A stretch of 13,108 nucleotides of DNA from CAYGYG01 sp964354155 (lineage in GTDB: Bacteria > Hydrothermota > Tepidihabitantia > SM23-42 > CAYGYG01). The translations under genes were made by a program, and so were the position numbers. Under the pieces are notes generated by a model, which was not told the origin of the DNA, made no database searches, and worked only from the letters and a program-made list of their open reading frames with translations. The stretch lies in contig CAYGYG010000048.1 of NCBI GenBank assembly GCA_964354155.1, forward strand, positions 1 through 13,108, in the 5' to 3' direction. Shown piece by piece: positions 6,952-13,108 of this stretch. Numbering within the stretch: the stretch's first letter is position 1; each line of letters starts with the position of its first letter.

Positions 6952-7101
6952 ATTGCCTCCTGATATAGTACTCTTGGGAGCAATGCTTTCCTGCGATGCA
7001 GAAAAGCTCGACGACCACCCTACCCGGCCTGTCAGACGATGCGCACTGATCTTTCGCCAGGGATTGAAAGGCTCCCGAGTTTTCAACCAAGCCGGTTTCA
7101 A
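6952..7101 (-). promoter_or_regulatory. Structured 5' leader (~150 nt) of the C25 protease mRNA
   Basis: The promoter at 7135-7108 predicts a start near 7101, leaving about 150 nt before the protease ATG. Three hairpins can be drawn. An 8-bp stem with one G-U pair joins 7081-7088 and 7062-7069. A weaker stem lies in the middle (GAC/GGCC with GGUC/GUC). A 10-bp stem with one G-U pair, GCUUUUCUGC-auc-GCAGGAAAGC (7007-6985), lies about 24 nt before the Shine-Dalgarno. I cannot match this to a known riboswitch class. A cis-regulatory RNA is possible; a leader peptide or an extended N-terminus from TTG 7101 is the alternative, since the frame is open throughout. Confidence 0.45.
6956..6961 (-). 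promoter_or_regulatory. Shine-Dalgarno site that fixes the protease start
   Basis: AGGAGG on the minus strand lies 4 nt before ATG 6951. It contrasts with the leaderless first genes of neighbouring units and argues against initiation at the in-frame TTG 7101. Confidence 0.85.
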
Positions 7102-7107
7102 GGTAGA

Positions 7108-7135
7108 ATTATAACCTTAATACAAAAACTGTCAA
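7108..7135 (-). promoter_or_regulatory. Perfect-consensus sigma70 promoter of the C25 protease gene
   Basis: On the minus strand, TTGACA (7135-7130) is followed after 16 bp by TATAAT (7113-7108), both exact consensus hexamers. The predicted start is about 7101, giving a 150-nt leader. This suggests strong constitutive expression unless the leader or a repressor intervenes. Confidence 0.85.
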
Positions 7136-7144
7136 TATCTATTT

Positions 7145-7172
7145 TTGAGTTTGCTGAAAAAGGCAATCTCAA
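7145..7172. repeat. Imperfect inverted repeat upstream of the protease promoter
   Basis: TTGAGTTTGC (7145-7154) pairs with GCAATCTCAA (7163-7172): nine of ten positions pair around an 8-nt loop. It ends 9 nt upstream of the -35 box. It lacks a T-run on the minus strand after the stem, so it is not a clean terminator for the upstream gene. It could be a regulator-binding site or a 3'-end hairpin of the upstream mRNA. Confidence 0.35.
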
Positions 7173-7190
7173 CAAGAATGTCTCTCTTTC

Positions 7191-7222
7191 AAAAAAGGTC
7201 ACGCGCGGGGGAATTTTACCCC
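7191..7222 (-). terminator. Weak candidate terminator after the spermidine-synthase-like gene
   Basis: About 25 nt after the stop codon, the minus strand reads GGGG-TAAAATT-CCCC (7222-7208), a 4-bp stem. A run of six T (7196-7191) follows, but 11 nt separate stem and T-run, more than is usual. Termination here is uncertain. Confidence 0.25.
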
Positions 7223-7246
7223 ATTCGCTACGATTTCTAACTAGGT

Positions 7247-9466
7247 TTAATCCTTCAACATTTTTGAAATTAGAATGGCTAAAGTTAGATATATAAAGGC
7301 AGCCGCCAAGATGGAATATTTGAAACCTAAATTTTTTGAAATGATCATGCATAAGGAACTACCGAATACAGACATCAACCCATTTACTGCCCACATTAAA
7401 CCTGTATCTCGGGAAGATATCTCGCCGCTCTTTTTCATCAGAAAAGGAAAGGGCATCCCAAGCATTATTCCTACTGGAAACAGGATCGCGAAAGAGACAC
7501 ACGCTCGACTGAAATCATTCAAGTATAGAAGATGAGACAGCAGTTGGGTTAGCGATAAGAAGAGAACAAAGAGCGTTGACCCTACAACGGCCATAAATAT
7601 CTTAAGGAATTTAATTTGATATTTCATTTTGTCAATCAAGAAACCGCCTACCCCACAACCTAGAAGGATCGAAAAGAAAAGAATGGTAAAGGCCTTCATG
7701 GGCAGACCTAAGAAGAAAAGGAATTTTTGTGTTAAAGAGACTTCGATCAACATGAAACCAATACCTAATAATGAAAAGAGAGGAATAAACTTAAACGAAG
7801 CTCTCTTTTTCATAAAGAAGAAAGAAAGGAGTGCAGTTAATAATGTGGCAAGGCAGAGCCAGTAGAGAAACCTGGGTGCAACACAGGAAAGGTCGTAAAA
7901 AAACGGCTTCTCATCGGTGGTCGGGCTGATATCGGTTTGGCCTCGCACCTGTGTTTCCTTTATGTAGCCACTAATCTCATCCAATGAGTTAAAAACAACC
8001 GGCATCTCCTCACAGATGTAAGGAAGGAATCTCGGCGTGAGTTCGACTGTCCTAATCTTTCCTAAGATTGCCTCCGCTTCTTCTGGCTTGAAAGGTTCTC
8101 TTCTCAAGATAAGCAGATATCGGTAAGGAGAATTCGGTGTCGGGTTGGAAACTATTATCAAATGATTTTTGCTTTCCTTTATAGGAACCCCGGTGCGATT
8201 AAGCGCCAGTATTACGTTAAAGACGGTTCTCTGGAGAAAGAAACTTTGTTCACAAATGAAAGCAATAATCCCCTTTGATCTTAAATGGGATAGATAATCT
8301 TGATAAGCCTCGGTGGTGTGCAGATAACTCTCAACCAGAGGTAATCCTGTTTTGCTTGAAGTTGCAGTTTGAGCCAGGGCAAGGTAGATCAAGTCGTAGG
8401 ACTTGTCTACACTCTTCAGATAATTTCGACCTTCTTTCACCATGAGTCGCACACTAGTAAGGTCCGTGATGTGACCATTGAATTCTTTGTATTCTTCCAA
8501 TATCTTCAAGATATCTCCATTGATTTCAATCCCATCGATTTTTTCAAATCCGGCGAGGAGACCTAAGAGTATATCTAAACCGCCACCTGGACCGATGCTC
8601 AATAATTCTCTTTTTTCAGATATGAGAAATGGTAAATAATTAATATTCTTTTTCAACCAATCTAAAGAATTGAGATTACCATCAAATCTCAGCATTAAGG
8701 TAGGTGTGCCACCGTCGACATAGATTACCTTCGCATTGGGTGACCTCGGTTCAGAGATAACATCAGTTCGGAAAGATGGGTTCCAATAAGTCTTCTCGAT
8801 CACTGCTTTGGTGTCGTTAAGGACCCTAACCATCTCTTTTGTATCTCGGATATCAGGTAGGTTTTTGTAAGGAATGTCTAACAAGCGGTGATTTCTATTG
8901 AGAATCACAAATAAGGGAATCAAAAGGATAAACAGAATAGAAGAAGGTTTTTTAAAATTGATTAGGATAGAAATAAAGACGAGTAGAGCGAAGACGAAAA
9001 TGGCGTTTATCGGACTTACAAGTAGAAGGACTGGAAACATGGTTAGAGAGCCTAAGCCGGCACCTAGAAGGTCTGCAAAATAAATGAAGCCGCTTTGGAC
9101 AAAGAAAAACCTGTAGCAGAGAGCGAGGAAGAGGCCTGTAAGAATAAAGGGCGCCATAGACGGGAGGGCAAGGAGAAGGGGATGAGAGAGGACCGATGTT
9201 ATCTTTAAAGGAATTAAGATTGAGAGAGGATACGAAAAGCCAAGAAGAAACAAGATTATTAGGAGATTGCATTCATTGAAGTTCTTTTTTGTGGCTAAAA
9301 ACCCACCAATCCCCAAGCCACACATTGCTAAGGATAATGATAAAAAAACGAAATGGTATGAAAATACGAGTGAGAATATTCTGGTCAGACAGATTTCAAA
9401 TTGAATTGAGGACAATGAGACGAAGAAAATGACAATGTACAATGGTGTAAATCTTTTCGTGTCCAA
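7247..9466 (-). CDS. Multi-spanning membrane protein with spermidine-synthase-like domain
   Basis: A 739-residue protein with about seven hydrophobic helices (~10-190), a soluble Rossmann domain (~210-500) and about seven more helices (~532-736). The domain resembles the spermidine/spermine synthase fold: SIGPGGGLD (290-298) is the nucleotide-binding glycine loop, IEIN (313-316) the acidic strand end, EGRNYL (345-350) the adenine-side motif, then YDLIYLALAQTATSS and ESYLHTTEAY. In true spermidine synthases the YD-region strand ends in a catalytic Asp; here it reads YLALAQ, so aminopropyl transfer is doubtful. I recall the same block (IQLSLVDTWAAS-like) in a large family of uncharacterised membrane-bound homologues. 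The substrate is unknown. The gene is much more AT-rich than its neighbours (sampled lines 33-38% G+C) and uses many AGA/AAA/TTT codons, suggesting transfer. The start is TTG 9466, 8 nt after a -10 box, so leaderless; it is monocistronic. Confidence 0.8.
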   Translation of the reverse strand: MDTKRFTPLYIVIFFVSLSSIQFEICLTRIFSLVFSYHFVFLSLSLAMCGLGIGGFLATKKNFNECNLLIILFLLGFSYPLSILIPLKITSVLSHPLLLALPSMAPFILTGLFLALCYRFFFVQSGFIYFADLLGAGLGSLTMFPVLLLVSPINAIFVFALLVFISILINFKKPSSILFILLIPLFVILNRNHRLLDIPYKNLPDIRDTKEMVRVLNDTKAVIEKTYWNPSFRTDVISEPRSPNAKVIYVDGGTPTLMLRFDGNLNSLDWLKKNINYLPFLISEKRELLSIGPGGGLDILLGLLAGFEKIDGIEINGDILKILEEYKEFNGHITDLTSVRLMVKEGRNYLKSVDKSYDLIYLALAQTATSSKTGLPLVESYLHTTEAYQDYLSHLRSKGIIAFICEQSFFLQRTVFNVILALNRTGVPIKESKNHLIIVSNPTPNSPYRYLLILRREPFKPEEAEAILGKIRTVELTPRFLPYICEEMPVVFNSLDEISGYIKETQVRGQTDISPTTDEKPFFYDLSCVAPRFLYWLCLATLLTALLSFFFMKKRASFKFIPLFSLLGIGFMLIEVSLTQKFLFFLGLPMKAFTILFFSILLGCGVGGFLIDKMKYQIKFLKIFMAVVGSTLFVLFLSLTQLLSHLLYLNDFSRACVSFAILFPVGIMLGMPFPFLMKKSGEISSRDTGLMWAVNGLMSVFGSSLCMIISKNLGFKYSILAAAFIYLTLAILISKMLKD

Positions 9467-9474
9467 GGTGTTTC

Positions 9475-9502
9475 ATTTTATCTTTGAAGTATCTATTGTC
9501 AA
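9475..9502 (-). promoter_or_regulatory. Sigma70 promoter of the spermidine-synthase-like gene, leaderless TTG start
   Basis: On the minus strand, TTGACA (9502-9497) is followed after 16 bp by TAAAAT (9480-9475), then by 8 nt and TTG 9466-9464. The -35 lies only 7 bp after the butyrate kinase stop codon, so the gene has its own promoter although it follows that operon closely. No terminator was seen between the two. Confidence 0.75.
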
Positions 9503-9509
9503 GATTAAT

Positions 9510-10583
9510 TCACCTGTATTTCTTTACCTCTTCTTCGCCATTCAAGACTCTCAGAACGCCGAGGGCCAGGGCTTCCATTTCGCCTTCACCAGGATAGATG
9601 AAGAACTGAGGAGCCAGAAAGCCGATCCAGCCGCGCAGCTGACTGACAAATCGCTGTGAATGGGCGATTCCGCCGGTGATTATGATGGCGTCGAGCTGGC
9701 CCCGCAGCACGACCGAATAGGCGCCGACTTCTTTGGCAATCTGGTAGATCATTGCATCGTAAGCGAGTTTGGCTTCCTGGTCGCCGCTATCGATGCGCTT
9801 CTCAATCTCGGTGATATCGTCGGTGCTAAGATAGGAGAGCATGCCGCCTTTTCGATTAATGATCTTCTTGATGTCGGCGGCGGTATGCTGACCTTTGAAG
9901 CACATTTCAACCAGGGGGATGGTGGGCAGGGCGCCGGCTCGCTGGGGCGAAAACGGGCCATCCTCATTGGCGTTCGACGAGTCGATTTGTTGCCCTTTAT
10001 GATGAACCGCCACGGTGATTCCGGTGCCAAGGTGGACGATGACGAAATTACATTCAGCGTAGGGCTTTTTCAATTCGGCGGCGGCTTTTTTGGCGACCAT
10101 TCTTACGTTGAGGGCATGGCTCAAGGCCTTGCGCGGGATTTCTTTCAAGCCCGAAAGACGAGCGAGCGGCCAGAACTCGTCGACCGACACCGGGTCGACA
10201 AAATAGGACGGTTTGCCAATCGAATCGCCAATCTCTTTAGCAATCAGGGCACCGAGTAAAGAAGGATGCTCGCTTTGATAATTGCCCTGCTTGATATCAT
10301 CGATCAGCTTATCATTCACACGATAGGTCCCGCTGACCAGGGGTTTAAAAGGCCCGCCCCGGCCTACGACCGCAGCAATATTCCCCAAATCGATCTTGCG
10401 GTCAGCAAGCACCTTCACGACCGTCTCCTTACGGAACTGGTATTGGTCGATGATCGATTGGCATCGGGAAAGCTCTTCCTGAGCATGCCTGATGTTCTCG
10501 TCGAAAACCGAACGATCGTCCTCGAAGAGTGCGATTCTTGTTGAACCGGCACCGGGGTTTATGACCAGAATGCGGCTACTCAT
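9510..10583 (-). CDS. buk: Butyrate kinase (acetate/butyrate kinase family)
   Basis: Butyrate kinase transfers phosphate between butyryl-phosphate (or branched-chain acyl-phosphate) and ADP, making ATP at the end of acid fermentation. The protein has 357 residues, the usual length for Buk. ASKHA-fold signatures are present: LVINPGAGSTRIALFED (6-22), VGRGGPFKPLVSGTYRV (73-89), DPVSVDEFWPLARLSG (130-145), KALSHALN (152-159), VHLGTGITVAVHHKG (183-197), EDGPFSPQRAGALP (207-220) and IITGGIAHS (301-309). The second phosphate loop is HLGTG rather than the HLGGG I remember as usual. The start ATG 10583 has GGGAGG 4 nt upstream; an in-frame ATG at 10601 precedes that site and is unlikely. It is last in a run with the LEA14-like lipoprotein, RidA and the SPOR protein. 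No phosphotransbutyrylase gene is in the window. Confidence 0.95.
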   Translation of the reverse strand: MSSRILVINPGAGSTRIALFEDDRSVFDENIRHAQEELSRCQSIIDQYQFRKETVVKVLADRKIDLGNIAAVVGRGGPFKPLVSGTYRVNDKLIDDIKQGNYQSEHPSLLGALIAKEIGDSIGKPSYFVDPVSVDEFWPLARLSGLKEIPRKALSHALNVRMVAKKAAAELKKPYAECNFVIVHLGTGITVAVHHKGQQIDSSNANEDGPFSPQRAGALPTIPLVEMCFKGQHTAADIKKIINRKGGMLSYLSTDDITEIEKRIDSGDQEAKLAYDAMIYQIAKEVGAYSVVLRGQLDAIIITGGIAHSQRFVSQLRGWIGFLAPQFFIYPGEGEMEALALGVLRVLNGEEEVKKYR

Positions 10584-10606
10584 AAGACCTCCCTGAATCA
10601 TTGCTC

Positions 10607-10634
10607 ATGGCTAATCGCCAATGGCGAATGGCTA
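10607..10634. repeat. Four 7-bp tandem units between the LEA14-like and buk genes
   Basis: The 53-nt spacer contains four consecutive heptamers: ATGGCTA, ATCGCCA, ATGGCGA, ATGGCTA. They are imperfect tandem copies and also partly self-complementary (CGCC/GGCG in the centre). The unit could be a fragment of a dispersed intergenic repeat or a small mRNA hairpin before the buk ribosome-binding site. Confidence 0.55.
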
Positions 10635-10636
10635 GC

Positions 10637-11068
10637 TTAGAGGCCAATAGTCACCGGATAGTTTATGCTGCCGATCGGCGTGTCGATATAGACTCGTCCT
10701 TTCATCTCGTAGGTCGGATTGCCTTCCTTCAGTGCTTTCAGTATCGCGGTACTGATCGACTGGTAGTTGAGGGCTACCGTTGTCACGAAGTCTTTGGATT
10801 TACCCGAAAGTACTTTTATGCGCTGGCTGGTTGAACCGGAGAGCACATTTTCGCCGGCGATGACGAGCTGGTAATCGAACCGGTCAAGCACCGCATCGAC
10901 CTTGTTGGGATTGGCGATACCGATCGTCAGATCGAGCTTCAGATCACTTAGGGTGAATTCATAGGGGCGCGCCTGCTTCAGGCTGAATTTACATTCTTTT
11001 ACCGCGAGCCGCTCCTGGATTAGAGAGCAGCCCAACAGAAGGGTCAGGATAACAGAAAGTTTCTTCAT
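10637..11068 (-). CDS. LEA14-like (WHy domain) lipoprotein
   Basis: A 143-residue protein. MKKLSVILTLLLGC is a short signal peptide with lipobox L-L-G-C, so the mature protein would be lipidated at C14. The remainder (roughly 20-143) reads as one LEA type 2 / WHy immunoglobulin-like domain. It has an early strand LSDLKLDLTIGIANPNKVDAV with the typical Asn-Pro, then FDYQLVIAGENVLSG, and a late strand MKGRVYIDTPIGSINYPV. Such domains bind no known substrate and are linked to envelope or stress functions. The start ATG 11068 has AAGGAGG at an ideal distance; the frame extends upstream to 11116 but without a ribosome-binding site. It lies 63 nt after ridA and 53 nt before buk, with no promoter recognised in either gap, so it is probably co-transcribed. 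Confidence 0.85.
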   Translation of the reverse strand: MKKLSVILTLLLGCSLIQERLAVKECKFSLKQARPYEFTLSDLKLDLTIGIANPNKVDAVLDRFDYQLVIAGENVLSGSTSQRIKVLSGKSKDFVTTVALNYQSISTAILKALKEGNPTYEMKGRVYIDTPIGSINYPVTIGL

Positions 11069-11131
11069 CTTTCCTCCTTTTGCATGCCATGTGATATCCC
11101 GCCGGATCCGGTCCATATCCGTGATACGTGT

Positions 11132-11524
11132 TCATTCTTCGGCGGAAATGCCGACCGCATCGATTTCAACCAGCGCATCCTTGGGCAGCGCGGCAACCCC
11201 GATCGTACTGCGGGCCGGCGGCGTTTTGGTAAAATAGGTTGCGTAGACTTCATTCATGGCGGCGAAGTCGCCCAGGTCCTTCAAGAAAACCGTGGTCTTC
11301 AGAACCTGTTCCAAGCCCGACCCACTGGCCTTGAGGACGGCTTTGAGGTTCTCAAGAACCTGTCGGGTCTGCTCCTTGATGCCGCCATGAACCAGACTGC
11401 TCGTTTTGGGGTCGATTCCGAGCTGTCCGGCCGTGTAGACCAAGTGTCCGAAACCGACCGCCTGGGAATAGGGGCCGATGGCCGCGGGCGCGCGGTCAGT
11501 CTTGAATATTTTCGATTGTTTCAT
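11132..11524 (-). CDS. ridA: RidA-family reactive imine/enamine deaminase
   Basis: RidA (YjgF/YER057c/UK114) hydrolyses reactive imines such as 2-iminopropionate, released by PLP enzymes, to 2-oxo acids and ammonia, protecting other PLP enzymes. The protein is 130 residues, the family length. Hallmarks are IGPYSQAV (16-23), TAGQLGIDP (31-39), ENLKAVL (58-64), TTVFLKDLGDFAAMNEVY (77-94) and PPARSTIGVAALPKDALVEIDAVG (102-125). R105 corresponds to the substrate-binding arginine of E. coli RidA, and E120 is also conserved. The start ATG 11524 overlaps the end of the SPOR gene by 29 nt and has an AAGGAGC site a few nt upstream within it, so translation is probably coupled. Cytoplasmic trimer is expected from the family. 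Confidence 0.95.
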   Translation of the reverse strand: MKQSKIFKTDRAPAAIGPYSQAVGFGHLVYTAGQLGIDPKTSSLVHGGIKEQTRQVLENLKAVLKASGSGLEQVLKTTVFLKDLGDFAAMNEVYATYFTKTPPARSTIGVAALPKDALVEIDAVGISAEE

Positions 11525-12998
11525 GAAGGGCTCCTTTTATTACGGCAAAAATGCTTCTGCGGCCATCGGTTCTTCCGACTTCGAGCAACGAATCCCGGGC
11601 GATGACCGGTTCGGTGTAGGTGACATAGAAATCATCGACGCGACGGACAAAGTGCATCACGCCGGCCTCGTGACGGTAAATGAGCAGGCTGCGGTCCGAG
11701 ACGAAGGCGGTCAAGCTCCCATCCTTGACTGGTGCGCTGCGGTATCGCGGTGCGAAGACGATCCATTTCTTGTCCGGGTAGAACGTCCCGAAGAGCTCGG
11801 CATCTTCGCGATTGAGAAATCCGCCCACGCGGACGCGCGTGAACGACGTTGTCGAATCACAGAAAGCGCTGATGCCCTTGCGGGCCGCGGTGTCGACGGC
11901 CGCCCGTGCCTTGGCCGGATCACGGTAAGCCCCGACCTGAATGTAATACAGGGAGTCAGTTGATAACTGGGGGGGCCGGGGCGGGCCCGGTTCAACCAGG
12001 TGCCGCGCAAGCTCATGCATCACGCCCGTGACAAGATCGATGGCGATGAAACCCTGAGCGGTCCGGCCTACGACTTGGCGCTGACCCCGCGGCAGCAGGG
12101 AAATGATCTTTGCGGTCAGGCTCACGTAGCGGATGGGGGCTAGCGTTGCGATATCGATGACCGATAGCCCTCCGGGATTGCCAACCGAATCAGGGTTGGT
12201 CCAGGTAACTAGTTCGGTGTTGCTCAAGCGCAGTGAGCCTTCGCTGGGGTGTGGTTTTGATTGCAGCAGTTGTCCGGATGATGCGTCCAGCAGGAGAATC
12301 TCAGAGGGCGTGACAATTGCGATTTGCTCGCCGCAAAGATGCATCCGGGGTTGAGCAGAGCTGATCCTGAGCAGTTCCCGCGAAGTTCTAAGGTCCGGTG
12401 AGAGTCTCCAGCACCAACCGGCGGTATCAAGCAGGTAAATAGTGCTCGTGCCGTTGTCCAGCATTTGGATGACATTGGTCTTGAGCTTGAGCCGCCGCTG
12501 GACGCGGCCCGCGGGCAGGGTGAAGACCTGGATCTGAGAGCCATTGGCCATTCGAGTGTTCAGGTAGAAGGCCCGGCGGAGGGGAGCCAGCAGGATTTCG
12601 TGTTCCCCGGGAATGAGACCGATGCCGTTGACATAGTTGTGCCGATTGGGCTCAACTAAACTTATTTCGTCGGCGGCGAGCGCGACGAGCATCGAATCCT
12701 GGCCGCGCCGTCCCGAGAGCAGGGCAAGGCTGTTGTATTGGAGCGGAACATAACTGCGATTCTTTATCTCGCGCGCGGCGGAATCGAGTGTGAAGAGGGA
12801 CCGGTTGGTCAGGACGTACAGGTCGACTCCGGCGGCAAGAGCGGTGATCGGCTCCTTCAGATTCAATGCCTCGTAGTATTCCCGGTCCGGCTCGAAAACC
12901 ATGAGATATGAGTCAACCGCGCAGGCCGTCAGACTCGGCGTTTGTACGGTGCCCGGGCCGGCGAGGAGAATCAGGAAAAGGTGGAGAGGCATTGTCAT
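11496..12998 (-). CDS. Exported beta-propeller-like protein with SPOR domain
   Basis: A 500-residue protein from ATG 12998; ATG 12992 is a near alternative. The N-terminus MTMPLHLFLILLAGPG is a probable signal peptide. L-T-A-C a little later could act as a lipobox, but it is far from the hydrophobic core. Residues ~30-330 are repeating beta strands with LxVLTNRSLFTLD- and IYLLDTAG-like motifs, resembling a WD40/PQQ-like propeller. Residues ~349-418 (SLYYIQVGAYRDPAKA...TRVRVGGFLNREDAE) form a SPOR domain (PF05036), which binds denuded peptidoglycan glycans at division sites. About 80 residues follow, with strands like another propeller blade, so SPOR may be inserted rather than terminal. The frame is open up to 13040, but that stretch is the promoter. 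First gene of the unit with ridA, LEA14-like and buk; it overlaps ridA by 29 nt. A periplasmic cell-wall role is likely. Confidence 0.8.
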   Translation of the reverse strand: MTMPLHLFLILLAGPGTVQTPSLTACAVDSYLMVFEPDREYYEALNLKEPITALAAGVDLYVLTNRSLFTLDSAAREIKNRSYVPLQYNSLALLSGRRGQDSMLVALAADEISLVEPNRHNYVNGIGLIPGEHEILLAPLRRAFYLNTRMANGSQIQVFTLPAGRVQRRLKLKTNVIQMLDNGTSTIYLLDTAGWCWRLSPDLRTSRELLRISSAQPRMHLCGEQIAIVTPSEILLLDASSGQLLQSKPHPSEGSLRLSNTELVTWTNPDSVGNPGGLSVIDIATLAPIRYVSLTAKIISLLPRGQRQVVGRTAQGFIAIDLVTGVMHELARHLVEPGPPRPPQLSTDSLYYIQVGAYRDPAKARAAVDTAARKGISAFCDSTTSFTRVRVGGFLNREDAELFGTFYPDKKWIVFAPRYRSAPVKDGSLTAFVSDRSLLIYRHEAGVMHFVRRVDDFYVTYTEPVIARDSLLEVGRTDGRRSIFAVIKGALHETIENIQD

Positions 12999-13012
12999 TT
13001 CATGCCGATGTA

Positions 13013-13040
13013 ATCTTAACACAATCAATCGAAAAGTCAA
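13013..13040 (-). promoter_or_regulatory. Sigma70-type promoter of the SPOR-ridA-LEA14-buk unit
   Basis: On the minus strand, TTGACT (13040-13035) is followed after 16 bp by TAAGAT (13018-13013). The expected start is near 13006, only about 8 nt before ATG 12998, leaving no room for a Shine-Dalgarno. An out-of-frame ATG at 13003 opens a two-codon reading frame (ATG AAA TGA) whose stop overlaps the main ATG. Confidence 0.6.
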
Positions 13041-13108
13041 GGCTCTAGAGAGGAAGGTAGTGTATACTATTCTGTGTAAATTCCCTATTGTATTAAAAAG
13101 ACAAGGGC
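13041..13108. other. AT-rich intergenic end of the window
   Basis: This stretch upstream of the SPOR promoter contains no recognisable gene. It holds TATACT- and TACAAT-like strings, but I could not pair them with a convincing -35 hexamer, so I do not call a further promoter. Confidence 0.4.

Noticed and set aside
7099..7101. TTG 7101 as the true start of the C25 protease
   Set aside because: A strong Shine-Dalgarno and a clear signal peptide at ATG 6951 make a 50-residue N-terminal extension unlikely; kept only as an alternative.
9660..10259. 199-codon open frame on the + strand
   Set aside because: Antisense shadow of butyrate kinase, which has full family signatures.
11084..11605. 173-codon open frame on the + strand
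   Set aside because: Antisense to ridA; no signal peptide, motif or ribosome-binding site.
12628..12633. TTGACA on the + strand inside the SPOR gene
   Set aside because: No -10-like hexamer 16-18 bp downstream and no + gene follows.
1..13108. CRISPR arrays, tRNA/rRNA genes, insertion sequences, phage genes, toxin-antitoxin or defence systems
   Set aside because: No regular direct repeats, cloverleaf-like segments, transposase or integrase motifs were seen on either strand.

Overview
The window looks like chromosomal DNA from an uncultured Gram-negative bacterium of the FCB-like or candidate-phylum type. Candidate division WOR-3 or a relative is my best guess, from the mix of protein families rather than any marker gene. 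The evidence is a gingipain-type C25 protease ending in a FlgD-like/type IX secretion C-terminal domain, a PorV/PorQ-family barrel, several signal-peptide beta-barrel proteins and lipoproteins, a DUF4015 glycoside-hydrolase-like protein, and a SPOR-domain protein. Most of the window is GC-rich (sampled lines about 48-67% G+C). One gene, at about 7.2-9.5 kb, is clearly AT-rich.

Layout. Positions 3-2786 (+) hold a compact four-gene unit in which every gene overlaps the next: a small outer-membrane beta-barrel-like protein, a lipoprotein, an endonuclease III/MagIII-like DNA glycosylase and a DUF4015 protein. Everything else is on the minus strand. Positions 4417-2641 carry a beta-barrel protein and a PorV/PorQ-family protein, the latter overlapping the + operon tail to tail by 146 bp. 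Positions 6951-4555 carry the large C25 protease, with a structured leader of about 150 nt and a strong terminator. Positions 9466-7247 carry an AT-rich, multi-spanning membrane protein with a spermidine-synthase-like domain. Positions 12998-9510 carry an apparent operon of a beta-propeller/SPOR protein, RidA, an LEA14-like lipoprotein and butyrate kinase.

The most coherent hidden signal is promoter architecture. Five transcription units begin with near-perfect sigma70 hexamers (TTGACA/TATAAT-like), each separated by exactly 16 bp. In three of them the start codon lies only 6-8 nt after the -10 box, so the mRNAs should be leaderless (ATG, ATG and TTG starts). A fourth is nearly leaderless. 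Internal operon genes and the protease instead use Shine-Dalgarno sites.

Functionally, the protease and the PorV-like protein fit a type IX-like secretion pathway as cargo and outer-membrane partner. RidA and butyrate kinase fit amino-acid/short-chain-acid fermentation. These pathway links are inference. No phage, IS element, CRISPR array, tRNA or rRNA was seen.
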